Of a stretch of DNA of 64,000 nt, positions 45,863-53,257 are shown one piece after another. The notes beneath the pieces were generated by a model that was not told the DNA's origin, did not search any database, and saw only the letters and a list, made by a program, of their open reading frames with translations. The DNA is taken from NCBI RefSeq assembly GCF_014836635.1, contig NZ_JACSQL010000011.1, positions 62,001-126,000 on the forward strand, read 5' to 3'. Origin of the DNA: Paenibacillus gallinarum. GTDB lineage: Bacteria > Bacillota > Bacilli > Paenibacillales > Paenibacillaceae. Made by a program: the position numbers and the translations under genes. How positions within the stretch are numbered: position 1 is the stretch's first letter; every line of letters begins with the position of its first letter.

Positions 45863-45901
45863 AAATCGGGTTAGTGGAACTATTAATCAAACCGATTTTT
45901 G
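45863..45901 (+). terminator. Rho-independent terminator of unit 1
   Basis: AAATCGG... / ...CCGATTTTT imperfect stem with T-run. Confidence 0.7.
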
Positions 45902-45930
45902 TTAGAAATATCCACAAATTGTAATGGAAA

Positions 45931-45975
45931 CATTGACTACTCAGTGTTTTGATAAACATTTATTTATGGTATACT
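45931..45975 (+). promoter_or_regulatory. Operator-like element 23 bp before extended -10, unit 2
   Basis: CATTGACTACTCAGTG (45931-45946), 23 bp, TATACT (45970-45975) with TG before it; the closest relative of the 38986 and 45459 copies. Confidence 0.7.
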
Positions 45976-45999
45976 GAAAGAAATAACGGAGCCACAAAT

Positions 46000-46101
46000 A
46001 TGATTTTTAGAAGTTCATCAGCTTGGTTTGTAAGTGGTGGCTTAATCAGGTTTGGACCCACATACGAGATAGTCCTAAAATTCTTGCGATTTATATCGTA
46101 A
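46000..46101 (+). CDS. Possible 33-residue peptide in unit 2
   Basis: ATG at 46000 has GGAG 8 nt upstream and reads 33 codons to TAA. The product is hydrophobic/basic (MIFRSSSAWF...LRFIS). Its 3' end lies in a strong hairpin: 46078-46090 pairs with 46095-46107, 12 of 13. It may be a small peptide, a leader peptide, or a chance frame in a structured RNA; I cannot tell which. The transcript is bounded by its own promoter and terminator. Confidence 0.28.
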   Translation: MIFRSSSAWFVSGGLIRFGPTYEIVLKFLRFIS

Positions 46102-46162
46102 GAATTTGGAGTGAAAGATTGGTTACTAAGGATGAGGGCACAAGACAGCTTTTAAACTGACG

Positions 46163-46193
46163 AAAACCGGTCTGATTCTTAGATCGGTTTTTA
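46163..46193 (+). terminator. Rho-independent terminator of unit 2
   Basis: AAAACCGGTCT / AGATCGGTTTTT stem with T-run. Confidence 0.8.
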
Positions 46194-46309
46194 TTATTGT
46201 GATAATTACACTATATGAAAAATTCACATAGTAAACCCATAAATCCAAACCCCGTATCAAAGGATACGATGCTCCTTCAAACTTCCCATTAAAAATGCTC
46301 TAAAATGTT

Positions 46310-46339
46310 GTATATGTAGGTATTTGTTCATGCTATACT
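46310..46339 (+). promoter_or_regulatory. Extended -10 promoter of the 46452 gene
   Basis: ATTTGTTCATGCTATACTG, with TATACT at 46334-46339, matches the -10 half of the 45931 promoter closely, but the upstream operator element is not recognisable. Confidence 0.5.
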
Positions 46340-46451
46340 GGGTTAAAGTACAGCTAGACCAATACAAGATGGCGTCAAATTAAGAATAATTACATCTTTA
46401 TTCGTCATTATTCGACATAGATTCGACATGAAAAGGGGAGTTAATTTTAGC

Positions 46452-47081
46452 ATGACGATTTTGAATATGTCGCCAGAACTTCGGGTCATAAACAGCTATG
46501 AGTCACTTTATTACTATTCGGACTCAAAAGATTCTGAAGCCGATGAAATTCTCCGTGAGCAAATTCAGAAAGCATTTGCTGATCACGATGTGCTCCTATC
46601 TGATCGGCCAAGCCAAGGGAAACTCCGGGAAGTAATGCTGGACGCCTACAAAGAATCCATGAAAGAATTGGGCGGATCAGATCCGACAGAATTACAAATT
46701 AAAGCGTTTACTAAAAACTTTGATCGTTTCACAAAGGATCGGGATAATTTTTATGATGTAACATTTAAAATGTACGAAGCGAATTACCAGGGAGAGTCCG
46801 TTGATCTTGCAGCTGAATATGAAAGAAGCGTTCGAAATAACGACGGAATTTCTTCGATTCTGGTAGGACAAACTAATAAGAAAATTGAATACGGGGAAGC
46901 CGGTACAAAGATATCGTATATGGCTCACGTTCCTCAAGCTTCTGCCCCTGTTGCTCGCTATGATTATGAGCCGGCTGCGTCTGAATTGATTCGTGGTGAT
47001 AAAGACGAACCAGAGCTTAACTCAAAGCGGCAATATGCCGTAAATGATCAAGAATTAGAGAGCAACGGGCCGGAAATCTAA
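46452..47081 (+). CDS. Hypothetical protein
   Basis: 209 residues from ATG 46452; GGGGAG lies 11 nt upstream, while the in-frame ATG at 46428 overlaps that site. The protein is soluble, mostly helical in residues 25-140 (LREQIQKAFADHD, KLREVMLDAYKESM, ELQIKAFTKNFDRF), with a disordered, acidic C-terminus. There are no cysteines, membrane helices or enzyme motifs. It is followed 64 bp later by the HU-like gene without an obvious terminator between, so the two may be co-expressed. Family not recognised. Confidence 0.6.
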   Translation: MTILNMSPELRVINSYESLYYYSDSKDSEADEILREQIQKAFADHDVLLSDRPSQGKLREVMLDAYKESMKELGGSDPTELQIKAFTKNFDRFTKDRDNFYDVTFKMYEANYQGESVDLAAEYERSVRNNDGISSILVGQTNKKIEYGEAGTKISYMAHVPQASAPVARYDYEPAASELIRGDKDEPELNSKRQYAVNDQELESNGPEI

Positions 47082-47145
47082 AAAACAACATTTTATTTTA
47101 TACTTATAAGACAGGAAATTAACTGGACTGAGAGGTGTTTTGTTA

Positions 47146-47574
47146 ATGAGCAGGAAAAATATAAACAATCATAATGATGAAGTAGAAGATAATGATGATT
47201 CTCATAAAAGTAAAACTAAGAAGTATGGCGATGGAGTTGAAAGAAAACAGAATTATATCATAGAGGTCGCAGCAGAAGCGTCAGGAATTCATCCAGATAC
47301 GGTCAAGACTGCATTTGATACATGTTGGGCTGTAATACAACATGAATTGGAAGTAGGAAATTGGGTTAAGATGCATGGCAAAGGAACCTTTTATTTATCA
47401 AAACGAGGTGCACGAATTGGTCGAAATCCTGCGACTGGGGATGAATTTGAAGTGCCTGAGAGGGAAGCAATGGCTTTCCAAACAAGCCCAGCGTATGGAA
47501 AACAATTGCGTGAAATTCGTGCTAAACGCAAGCGTTCAATGAAACAAAATGGGGGAAAATCTTCCCAGAACTGA
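47146..47574 (+). CDS. HU-family DNA-binding protein
   Basis: 142 residues from ATG 47146, with GAGAGGTG at 8 nt. After ~32 disordered, Asn/Asp/Lys-rich residues the HU fold begins: helices 'IIEVAAEASGIHPDTVKTAF', then strands with 'VKMHGKGTFYLSKRGAR', the DNA-binding arm 'RIGRNPATGDEFEVPEREAMAFQTS', and a Lys/Arg tail. The arm contains the conserved R-x-G-R-N-P core with proline at the kink position. The N-terminal extension is not present in typical ~90-residue HU. It probably bends plasmid DNA, perhaps at the relaxosome or at regulatory sites. Confidence 0.93.
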   Translation: MSRKNINNHNDEVEDNDDSHKSKTKKYGDGVERKQNYIIEVAAEASGIHPDTVKTAFDTCWAVIQHELEVGNWVKMHGKGTFYLSKRGARIGRNPATGDEFEVPEREAMAFQTSPAYGKQLREIRAKRKRSMKQNGGKSSQN

Positions 47575-47583
47575 TAAGATGAA

Positions 47584-47612
47584 ACTCTATTCTGATTTGT
47601 AGTCAGAAGAGG
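47584..47612 (+). terminator. Possible terminator after HU gene
   Basis: CTCTATTCTGA...TCAGAAGAGG hairpin directly after the HU stop, but only a weak T-run follows. Confidence 0.4.
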
Positions 47613-47814
47613 GATATGTTTTTGACATTAAGGCGTTCAGGTAGAAAGAAGAATGAAATGCGATAAGTGAATTAACTCAAAAGTGGTAATTGAATTTCAC
47701 TTTTAATATCAAAGACAAATATTGTTCTGTGACCAAAAAACGCGACAATAAACAACTAATCAGAGCATATTTTAGTTCATGAGATATACATTTAATTGGC
47801 TCGTGAACTAAAAA

Positions 47815-47852
47815 AAAAAGACGAACCCAGGAAGAGGGGTTCGTCTTTTTTT
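47815..47852. terminator. Bidirectional terminator at strand switch
   Basis: AAAAAGACGAACCC / GGGTTCGTCTTTTT stem between the plus-strand HU gene and the minus-strand island; works for both directions. The rest of 47575-47936 shows no gene. Confidence 0.9.
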
Positions 47853-47936
47853 ATAAATAATAGCAACTATGTTTATATCTCTGATGCTATAATGATCCTT
47901 TTGAATTATTCATTAAGGTCATAATAATTACTCGAT

Positions 47937-48458
47937 TTACCATTCATATGTCTGTAATTCCGGAGTAATAGCAGCATCTCGATCAAGCATTATCCAGGTA
48001 GCATCATGTTGATGAGCATAGTTAAGAATGGATTGAATACATTCTGGGAACTCTAAAGTTTCATCTTTTTCCTCTGTAGGAACATAAATAAAGTAACCAT
48101 AATCACCCTTTTTATATTGAATCAAACCTTGAATCTCATCATCAAGAAGTATGCTGTTAACCTCTTCAGTAATGTGCGCTGTGCTAATGGTAACCATTGT
48201 TTCGTTTTCAATATGATTCAAGGAGGGTGCTGAAGCACAAGGTGCAAAATATAAAGTCGAACCCGCTAAATCTTTTCCTAGAATCTCCAAATTATATTCT
48301 CCTGCTTGTATGCGCTTCAGGTATTCCGAATAAGGGATTTTTGTCCAATCTTCAAAATCGGCAGCTGCATTTTCATAAGCATTTGGCTCAAAGTAAGTTT
48401 TGACTTCTTGGATGTCATATTTAAACATCCTTACAGATAGAATGAGTTGCGTTTTCAT
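47937..48458 (-). CDS. DUF5983-like protein
   Basis: 173 residues, ATG after AGAGGG. The C-terminus 'ILNYAHQHDATWIMLDRDA' followed by an ending in L-x-T-Y-E-W resembles the DUF5983 family, whose members occur on plasmids and conjugative elements next to antirestriction-type genes. No function is established. It is last in the minus-strand island, convergent with HU. The similarity is judged by eye. Confidence 0.6.
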   Translation of the reverse strand: MKTQLILSVRMFKYDIQEVKTYFEPNAYENAAADFEDWTKIPYSEYLKRIQAGEYNLEILGKDLAGSTLYFAPCASAPSLNHIENETMVTISTAHITEEVNSILLDDEIQGLIQYKKGDYGYFIYVPTEEKDETLEFPECIQSILNYAHQHDATWIMLDRDAAITPELQTYEW

Positions 48459-48637
48459 GGTTTAGCCCTCTTTTATAGTAGATTTGTTTTATTTCGTATA
48501 GTAAATATTGTATTTATGGTCAAAGCAGTATTAATTTGTTTCTTCACAACACGGTCACTTTACTGCGCTTACCAAGCGTTGCTTAGCAAAAGATATTATT
48601 TGGGAGAAGTATTTAGTGATGTTAGGAGCAACTGTGA

Positions 48638-49156
48638 TTATAAGAAGAACTCCTTTCCACATTCCGTATTGCCGCAGCGGTATTGATCAACACTTTTTTC
48701 CATCTCGTAGTTCTTACCATTCCATTCTCCGGATTCAATAAAGCCGCTGCCGATATTTTCAGCATGAGATAGGCACTTTGGACATTTCAGGTCGTCGGAA
48801 TTCTCATCGGTAGCATGGGCATTATCTAAAGGTTCAACTGGTTTTAATCCGAGCTCCTCTGTTGTCGATGTCTCATAACAATAGGCGCAAGTGAATTGGG
48901 ATTCGGATTCGGCATCTTGTATACGTGTGAAGACAGTATAGTGATCACCACTGACGTCATCGCACGTTGCTGTGTTCCAGTCAATCTGAGATCCGTTGTG
49001 TTGACACTTCGGGCATCGGATCTTCTCATTGTCCATGCCCATGTTGGGAAGTGTGGCATAATTGTTAAAGTTGATGACAACCACCGGTGATTCTTCCGGG
49101 TTGTTAACGATGTCGGTAACGCCGCCATTGATATGTATAACTAGCGTATTGTTCAT
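48638..49156 (-). CDS. Zinc-ribbon hypothetical protein
   Basis: 172 residues, ATG after AAAGGAG. Eight cysteines fall in CxxC pairs: CPKC (about residue 48), CAYC (about 90), CPKC (about 124) and a final C-x4-C, consistent with two zinc ribbons. The N-terminus is strand-rich (LVIHINGGVTDIV...VVVINFNNY). Zinc ribbons suggest nucleic-acid or protein binding. No catalytic residues. Part of the minus-strand island of small genes. Confidence 0.6.
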   Translation of the reverse strand: MNNTLVIHINGGVTDIVNNPEESPVVVINFNNYATLPNMGMDNEKIRCPKCQHNGSQIDWNTATCDDVSGDHYTVFTRIQDAESESQFTCAYCYETSTTEELGLKPVEPLDNAHATDENSDDLKCPKCLSHAENIGSGFIESGEWNGKNYEMEKSVDQYRCGNTECGKEFFL

Positions 49157-49266
49157 AAGAAGGGCTCCTTTATTTTGAGAAATTTTAATTATGCAGAGGA
49201 AATGAGATGAAATTTATCAGCTAGTTGTAGCCTTGCGATCCGATAAAATTCCGGATATTTTTCAGA

Positions 49267-49542
49267 CTATTTAATAGGCTTCAACCAAATCACATCGTCA
49301 AAATCAGTGAAACCACCAGCTTCTACAATCTCTTTTAAAGCTTGTTTTCCACCGATTGGATTATACGGGAGATGTCTATCTTTAAATCCAAGATAACCAT
49401 ACTCAGGATGTTTTAAGGCGTATCCGTTAGGTTGTATGTAACCACCTGGAACGTTGAATCGTTGGTGATCTAATTTCTTGATTTCAAGCGCTGCATTTAT
49501 TTCTTTAGTCTTATTTTTATTGCTGCTTTCATGGACTAGCAA
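49267..49542 (-). CDS. Small hypothetical protein, TTG start
   Basis: 91 residues; TTG start 10 nt after AAAGGAG. Tyr/Gly/Pro rich in the centre (GGYIQPNGYALKHPEYGYLGF). No known motif. A terminator (49672-49706) lies upstream on the same strand, so it probably has its own promoter. Confidence 0.5.
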   Translation of the reverse strand: MLVHESSNKNKTKEINAALEIKKLDHQRFNVPGGYIQPNGYALKHPEYGYLGFKDRHLPYNPIGGKQALKEIVEAGGFTDFDDVIWLKPIK

Positions 49543-49671
49543 TATGGTTCAGCTCCTTTTTGATTAGAAATATTCAAATATTGTATTTGGTTATCTTAAG
49601 TTTATTTAGATAACCGAGATATCTATTAGATTAGCCAGAATGTCATGTCTAAATAGAGAAATCACCTGAAT

Positions 49672-49706
49672 AAAAAGGCGAACCCAATCGCGGATTCGCC
49701 TTTTTT
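49672..49706 (-). terminator. Rho-independent terminator
   Basis: AAAAAGGCGAA / TTCGCCTTTTTT stem, A-tract on one side and T-tract on the other. Ends the 49741-50303 minus-strand transcript. Confidence 0.88.
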
Positions 49707-49740
49707 GTCTTATATGATTATCCGAAACTAAATAAAAAGC

Positions 49741-49797
49741 TTACTGTGTCCATTGGGCAAATACTTCGACCAGATCCCGTTGTTCCTGTTCGCTCAT
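49741..49797 (-). CDS. Micro-ORF, 18 residues, coupled to upstream stop
   Basis: The ATG overlaps the TGA of the 49794-50303 gene as ATGA. It reads MSEQEQRDLVEVFAQWTQ and stops shortly before a terminator. The acidic/amphipathic sequence and overlapping start suggest translational coupling, but an 18-codon frame can arise by chance. Confidence 0.3.
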   Translation of the reverse strand: MSEQEQRDLVEVFAQWTQ

Positions 49798-50303
49798 GCG
49801 GACACTTCAAGAATGGGTAGCCCCTCGACGATCAACCGGGCCTTATCTGTTTTTAAGGGCACCACTTGGGTTGTATCGGCCTTGTAAAGCTTGTTGGTGA
49901 TCCGACCTTGGCTCGCATAATAGTTAAACGAGATACATATATTTTCCCGTTGTTGTTCGGAACTGAAAGAGCATGCTGGATATATATTAGTCCCGGCTTC
50001 TCTGGTCATCCATATTACCGATTGGCCATATTCAAAGTATAGATAAACGTCTATGTGATAGAAGTCACCTATATAGTGCTTCACGTTCGTTTCTGCGATT
50101 GATCGCATTTGGTTAATAACAGCATGCTTGTTTGGGTTAATTCCCATCGGTAAATAAGCATGATGCCCGCCGTGCTCCTTGTCATATTCGTTCAATGTAT
50201 CCAGGTCAGCACATGACAAGCCCGGACCAATGAGTGTAATTTGTTTTCGTTTCATCCATAGGGTTCCAGTGTATCCCCAAATAACTGCCTTTTGATTTTT
50301 CAT
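49794..50303 (-). CDS. Hypothetical protein
   Basis: 169 residues, ATG after GAGGAG at 7 nt. Alternating strands and aromatic residues (FYHIDVYLYFEYGQSVIW; ICISFNYYASQG) suggest a compact alpha/beta fold. No membrane helix, catalytic or metal motif was recognised. First gene of a short minus-strand transcript. Confidence 0.55.
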   Translation of the reverse strand: MKNQKAVIWGYTGTLWMKRKQITLIGPGLSCADLDTLNEYDKEHGGHHAYLPMGINPNKHAVINQMRSIAETNVKHYIGDFYHIDVYLYFEYGQSVIWMTREAGTNIYPACSFSSEQQRENICISFNYYASQGRITNKLYKADTTQVVPLKTDKARLIVEGLPILEVSA

Positions 50304-50382
50304 TTTTCGACTCCTCTTAAGTTAATGTTGATCGTAGAGAGAATATAAGGTTACATCTAAAATTTATGAAAATACTGAAAAT

Positions 50383-50429
50383 GTTACTGGACGGTAATAT
50401 TCCATGATGCTGAAGTTTTGTGGTATCTT
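50383..50429 (+). promoter_or_regulatory. Isolated operator-like element and extended -10, no gene downstream
   Basis: GTTACTGGACGGTAAT (50383-50398) plus ATTCC matches 16 of 20 positions of the 26937 copy; TGGTATCTT gives a weak extended -10 at 50424-50429. It points away from flanking minus-strand genes. Confidence 0.45.
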
Positions 50430-50518
50430 TTCCTTCGAATTGGGAGACATTCGATCGTCAGAACTTCATTAGTAAGTGATTATAAAAAGAAGAAATTAAT
50501 AACAGAAAGATATAAATG

Positions 50519-50549
50519 AAAAAACCGTATGCTATAAGCACACGCTTTT
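50519..50549 (+). terminator. Possible terminator of a short plus-strand transcript
   Basis: AAAACCGTATGC-tataa-GCACACGCTTTTC, an imperfect stem with two mismatches and a short T-run. Confidence 0.45.
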
Positions 50550-50599
50550 CTCTTGTTTAAATATATTTTTTAATTAAAGCAGAAGTTCATAAAGTCTAA

Positions 50600-50893
50600 T
50601 TAAATACAATCTATATATTCATTACTATCTATATAGTTTTTAAAATCCGACAAGATTTTTCTTCCTTCTTTTAAATCATTAAATGCTGCGTTGGTTTCTT
50701 CAGCGCTTCTAAAGCGGAAAGAAAATCTATAAGTTTCTCCAGCCTTTGGCGCATAAGCTCCTTTATGAGTCGTCTTTGATTTTGGATAACTTGCTAATAC
50801 ATCTGCACGATTATGGAAGGTGTAGTCTTCGCTCCAGTCTTCAATTTGAATATTGGTCCCGTCTTTTAAAGTCCCTGTTTTCACTACCTTCAT
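50600..50893 (-). CDS. Small hypothetical protein
   Basis: 97 residues, ATG after GGAGG at 9 nt. Strand-rich first half (VVKTGTLKDGTNIQIEDWSE) and a helical C-terminal half. No recognised family. Confidence 0.52.
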   Translation of the reverse strand: MKVVKTGTLKDGTNIQIEDWSEDYTFHNRADVLASYPKSKTTHKGAYAPKAGETYRFSFRFRSAEETNAAFNDLKEGRKILSDFKNYIDSNEYIDCI

Positions 50894-50977
50894 TGTTTTG
50901 CCTCCATTAAAAAATTTATACGATCTAACTGATGTGATGATTCTAAAGATATGGTCTACGAGGTTTGTGTTAGATTC

Positions 50978-51214
50978 TTACTTCATACAGTTCTTAGGAC
51001 GGATGTTATCCATTAGATAGACGAGCCCCCGGCCATGGTTATTGTCAAACCAGCCCCAGATGATTTCTCTTGACATTCCCTTTTTGAAGACTGTCCAATC
51101 CTCAGAAAGTACCAACACTTCATCATCCGGATCTTCAACGAAAGGTATATTCCCTAAATCGAGCCACATCATTTCTAATTCTTTATTACTAAATTTCGTA
51201 GATGCTTGATTCAT
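50978..51214 (-). CDS. Small hypothetical protein
   Basis: 78 residues, ATG after GAGGAG. Acidic, Trp-rich (MMWLDLGNIPF, EIIWGWFDNNHGRG), the composition of compact plasmid or phage single-domain proteins. No recognised motif. Confidence 0.52.
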   Translation of the reverse strand: MNQASTKFSNKELEMMWLDLGNIPFVEDPDDEVLVLSEDWTVFKKGMSREIIWGWFDNNHGRGLVYLMDNIRPKNCMK

Positions 51215-51235
51215 TCGACATTCTCCTCTAATAAC

Positions 51236-51310
51236 TTATTTTGTGATATATTTTCCTGCAGATGGATCGAATACACAGGTACAGCCGTCTTTGAAACCCC
51301 AGGTAGTTCA
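51236..51310 (-). pseudogene. Possible gene remnant with Cys pair
   Basis: A start-less frame of ~24 codons ends in GFKDGCTCVFDPSAGKYITK and a stop. The Cys-x-Cys and the tidy C-terminus look like the end of a lost small protein, but it may be chance. Confidence 0.2.
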
Positions 51311-51339
51311 ATGTTTGGTTGTTTTATCGAATATGAGAG

Positions 51340-51948
51340 TTAATGTGTAAATGTTTTACCGTTAGCGGTATATTCCCACTCATTGTTGATACTCATATCT
51401 TTAAAGTTTTCTAGCGAGTAGTAATGCTCATAATCAGAATCGATTGACTCTTGGAAAGAAGTTAGACATTTATGCATTAGATCTTTAAAATTAGTATCCT
51501 TATCGGAATTTTTTAAGAATCTGTATACAGGTTCTAGTATATTGTCGTCCATGTAATATCCTGTAAGGACACAACTATTATGAAGAATTACGTTTGAATA
51601 TCTGTGCTTATACGTATACGTTCCTTCTATGTATTTGCCTATAGTTGAGTAGTATTTACCTTTGAAAAGTCGGTCTCCATAATTGTTATAAATGTATGTA
51701 GCAAGGCGTATACCTGATAGATTTTCAATGTCATTATCTTCTGTGAATCTAAAATCTATTCCATGTAAGCTATTGTAATACCACTCGCCAACACTGATCG
51801 GGAACAAGTCCTCAAATGCTTTTATCGTTTCTCTATGTTCCTCAACTGATGGATAAAAATCATCGTTTTGAAAATATTCCAATGCTGTATTTAGCGCACT
51901 CTCATCAAGTTCATTTACTGTATATACATTTACGATATGTTCTCTCAT
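51340..51948 (-). CDS. Hypothetical plasmid/phage-type protein
   Basis: 202 residues from ATG 51948, with GGAAAAGGATGA upstream; an ATG at 51957 overlaps the ribosome site. The first part 'VYTVNELDESALNTALEYF' and the C-terminal 'INNEWEYTANGKTF' follow a layout common in phage and plasmid proteins of unknown function: start with a helix of self-similar 'EL...A...A', end with an 'NEYxFTxNG' strand. No enzyme motif. Confidence 0.57.
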   Translation of the reverse strand: MREHIVNVYTVNELDESALNTALEYFQNDDFYPSVEEHRETIKAFEDLFPISVGEWYYNSLHGIDFRFTEDNDIENLSGIRLATYIYNNYGDRLFKGKYYSTIGKYIEGTYTYKHRYSNVILHNSCVLTGYYMDDNILEPVYRFLKNSDKDTNFKDLMHKCLTSFQESIDSDYEHYYSLENFKDMSINNEWEYTANGKTFTH

Positions 51949-52035
51949 GCTTATCATCCTTTTCCTTCTATATTTTTTAATCTTCTAATGGATACATAAA
52001 AAGAGTGTGGAATTCCACACTCTCCAAAAGGTTTG

Positions 52036-52284
52036 TCATATTATGATTTTAATTGTTCCTGCTATTATATTTAAGTTGCATTCTTCCTTATCAATATCTT
52101 CTGCCCAATCGTATCTATCATCCTCATCAACGGAATCAGGTATATAGCTATCACCATCGGTTATGGCATTTCCACTTTCTAACGCTTCATTTATAGCTTT
52201 TTCTGGGTCGATCAAAAACAATTCTGGATCAACTTCAACTTCTACACCAAGTCTAAACCACATCTTTTGTCTTTCTCTTTCCAT
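52036..52284 (-). CDS. Small acidic hypothetical protein
   Basis: 82 residues from ATG 52284, one base past the upstream stop, with AAAGGAGG inside the preceding gene at 9 nt; the longer frame from 52311 ignores this site. Very acidic, starting with 'KMWFRLGVEVEVDPELF'. Probably translated together with the 52286-52633 gene. Family unknown. Confidence 0.55.
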   Translation of the reverse strand: MERERQKMWFRLGVEVEVDPELFLIDPEKAINEALESGNAITDGDSYIPDSVDEDDRYDWAEDIDKEECNLNIIAGTIKIII

Positions 52285-52285
52285 A

Positions 52286-52633
52286 CTATTTAACCTCCTT
52301 TGCCTGTGCAATCAATGCATATATGTTTTTGTTGTATACATTTTCGTCTTTGCCTTCCCCGCCCATTGCATACACTCGGTGTTCTCTCAAGTTTTCGCCA
52401 TGGAAAGATGTATCGATGCATGTTTCAATTTTGCTTGTCTGCATTAAGCAAATTGTTGCAAAGTTGCCATTTGGTAACTTGATAGAAATGGTGTTCATGT
52501 AATCATCAGTTCTTGGAGCTAAGTGTGACATATCAACCAAGTAATGATTACAATTGTTATATGTGGCATATCCTTTTTGTTGTGCTTGCTCTTTAGATTG
52601 GTTTACGAAGAATAATTGATTCTGATTTTTCAT
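52286..52633 (-). CDS. Hypothetical protein, first gene of minus-strand island
   Basis: 115 residues, ATG after AAAGGGG at 8 nt. Mixed alpha/beta with a central strand pair (TISIKLPNGNFATICLMQT). No known motif. Leads a two-gene pair with the acidic protein downstream. The 374-bp region before it is AT-rich and holds the divergent plus-strand promoter at 52944. Confidence 0.55.
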   Translation of the reverse strand: MKNQNQLFFVNQSKEQAQQKGYATYNNCNHYLVDMSHLAPRTDDYMNTISIKLPNGNFATICLMQTSKIETCIDTSFHGENLREHRVYAMGGEGKDENVYNKNIYALIAQAKEVK

Positions 52634-52943
52634 TTAAATTACCCCTTTTTGTTTTAATTTGTTTGAATGTTCATAGATATCTTCATTGAAGATTGAGCAA
52701 TTTTCTATGAAAGTTCATCTATTTTACCGGTTATCCAGCTTTACCAGGATAACTTAGTTAATGTTCATTATAGAGTTGAATATATGGGTCACATTTAAAT
52801 AAGTGGAAGTAATGAAACATATCTTCAAGAAGTCAAAGGATCTTTAATTTTCTTATCGTCTGAACATATATCTAGTTATCTTCACATATAAAATGATGTG
52901 CCCATCTCTCATCGTTATTCCATCTCAAATGATTTATAAATTG

Positions 52944-52972
52944 TTGTATGCTCAGAGTTTTTGGAATATAAT
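52944..52972 (+). promoter_or_regulatory. SigA promoter with CTCAGAG operator-like spacer
   Basis: TTGTAT, 17 bp, TATAAT (52967-52972). The spacer begins GCTCAGAGTTTTTGG, close to the 4892 promoter, so the repeated element also controls this cargo operon containing the HTH regulator. Confidence 0.7.
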
Positions 52973-53051
52973 TTAAGGTGAATAATTAAATTATAGAGAC
53001 TCCAGTATGCAGAATGCTGTTATGTCACAGGAAATTAAGGAGGGAACTATT

Positions 53052-53198
53052 ATGAATATCGTACATAAAGAATGTGGTAACGACTTTGCACCTGAGCAGG
53101 TAGTAGTTAAACGTAAGGACCAATATGAAGGGTTAGAATCGTTTGTCTTCGATTGTCCGTGTTGTGGTGCTGAAACCAATACTATGGATTGTGAGTAG
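53052..53198 (+). CDS. Small zinc-ribbon protein
   Basis: 48 residues from ATG 53052, with AAGGAGG at 7 nt; the longer frame from 53007 overlaps that site. Cys8, a central CPCC and a final Cys before Glu suggest one zinc site. First gene after the SigA-type promoter and 59 bp before the HTH regulator gene. Function unknown. Confidence 0.55.
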   Translation: MNIVHKECGNDFAPEQVVVKRKDQYEGLESFVFDCPCCGAETNTMDCE

Positions 53199-53257
53199 GT
53201 CTAATGTGTAGCACTGATGAATCCGAAATAAAGAAATAGAAAAAAGGTGAGAAAATA

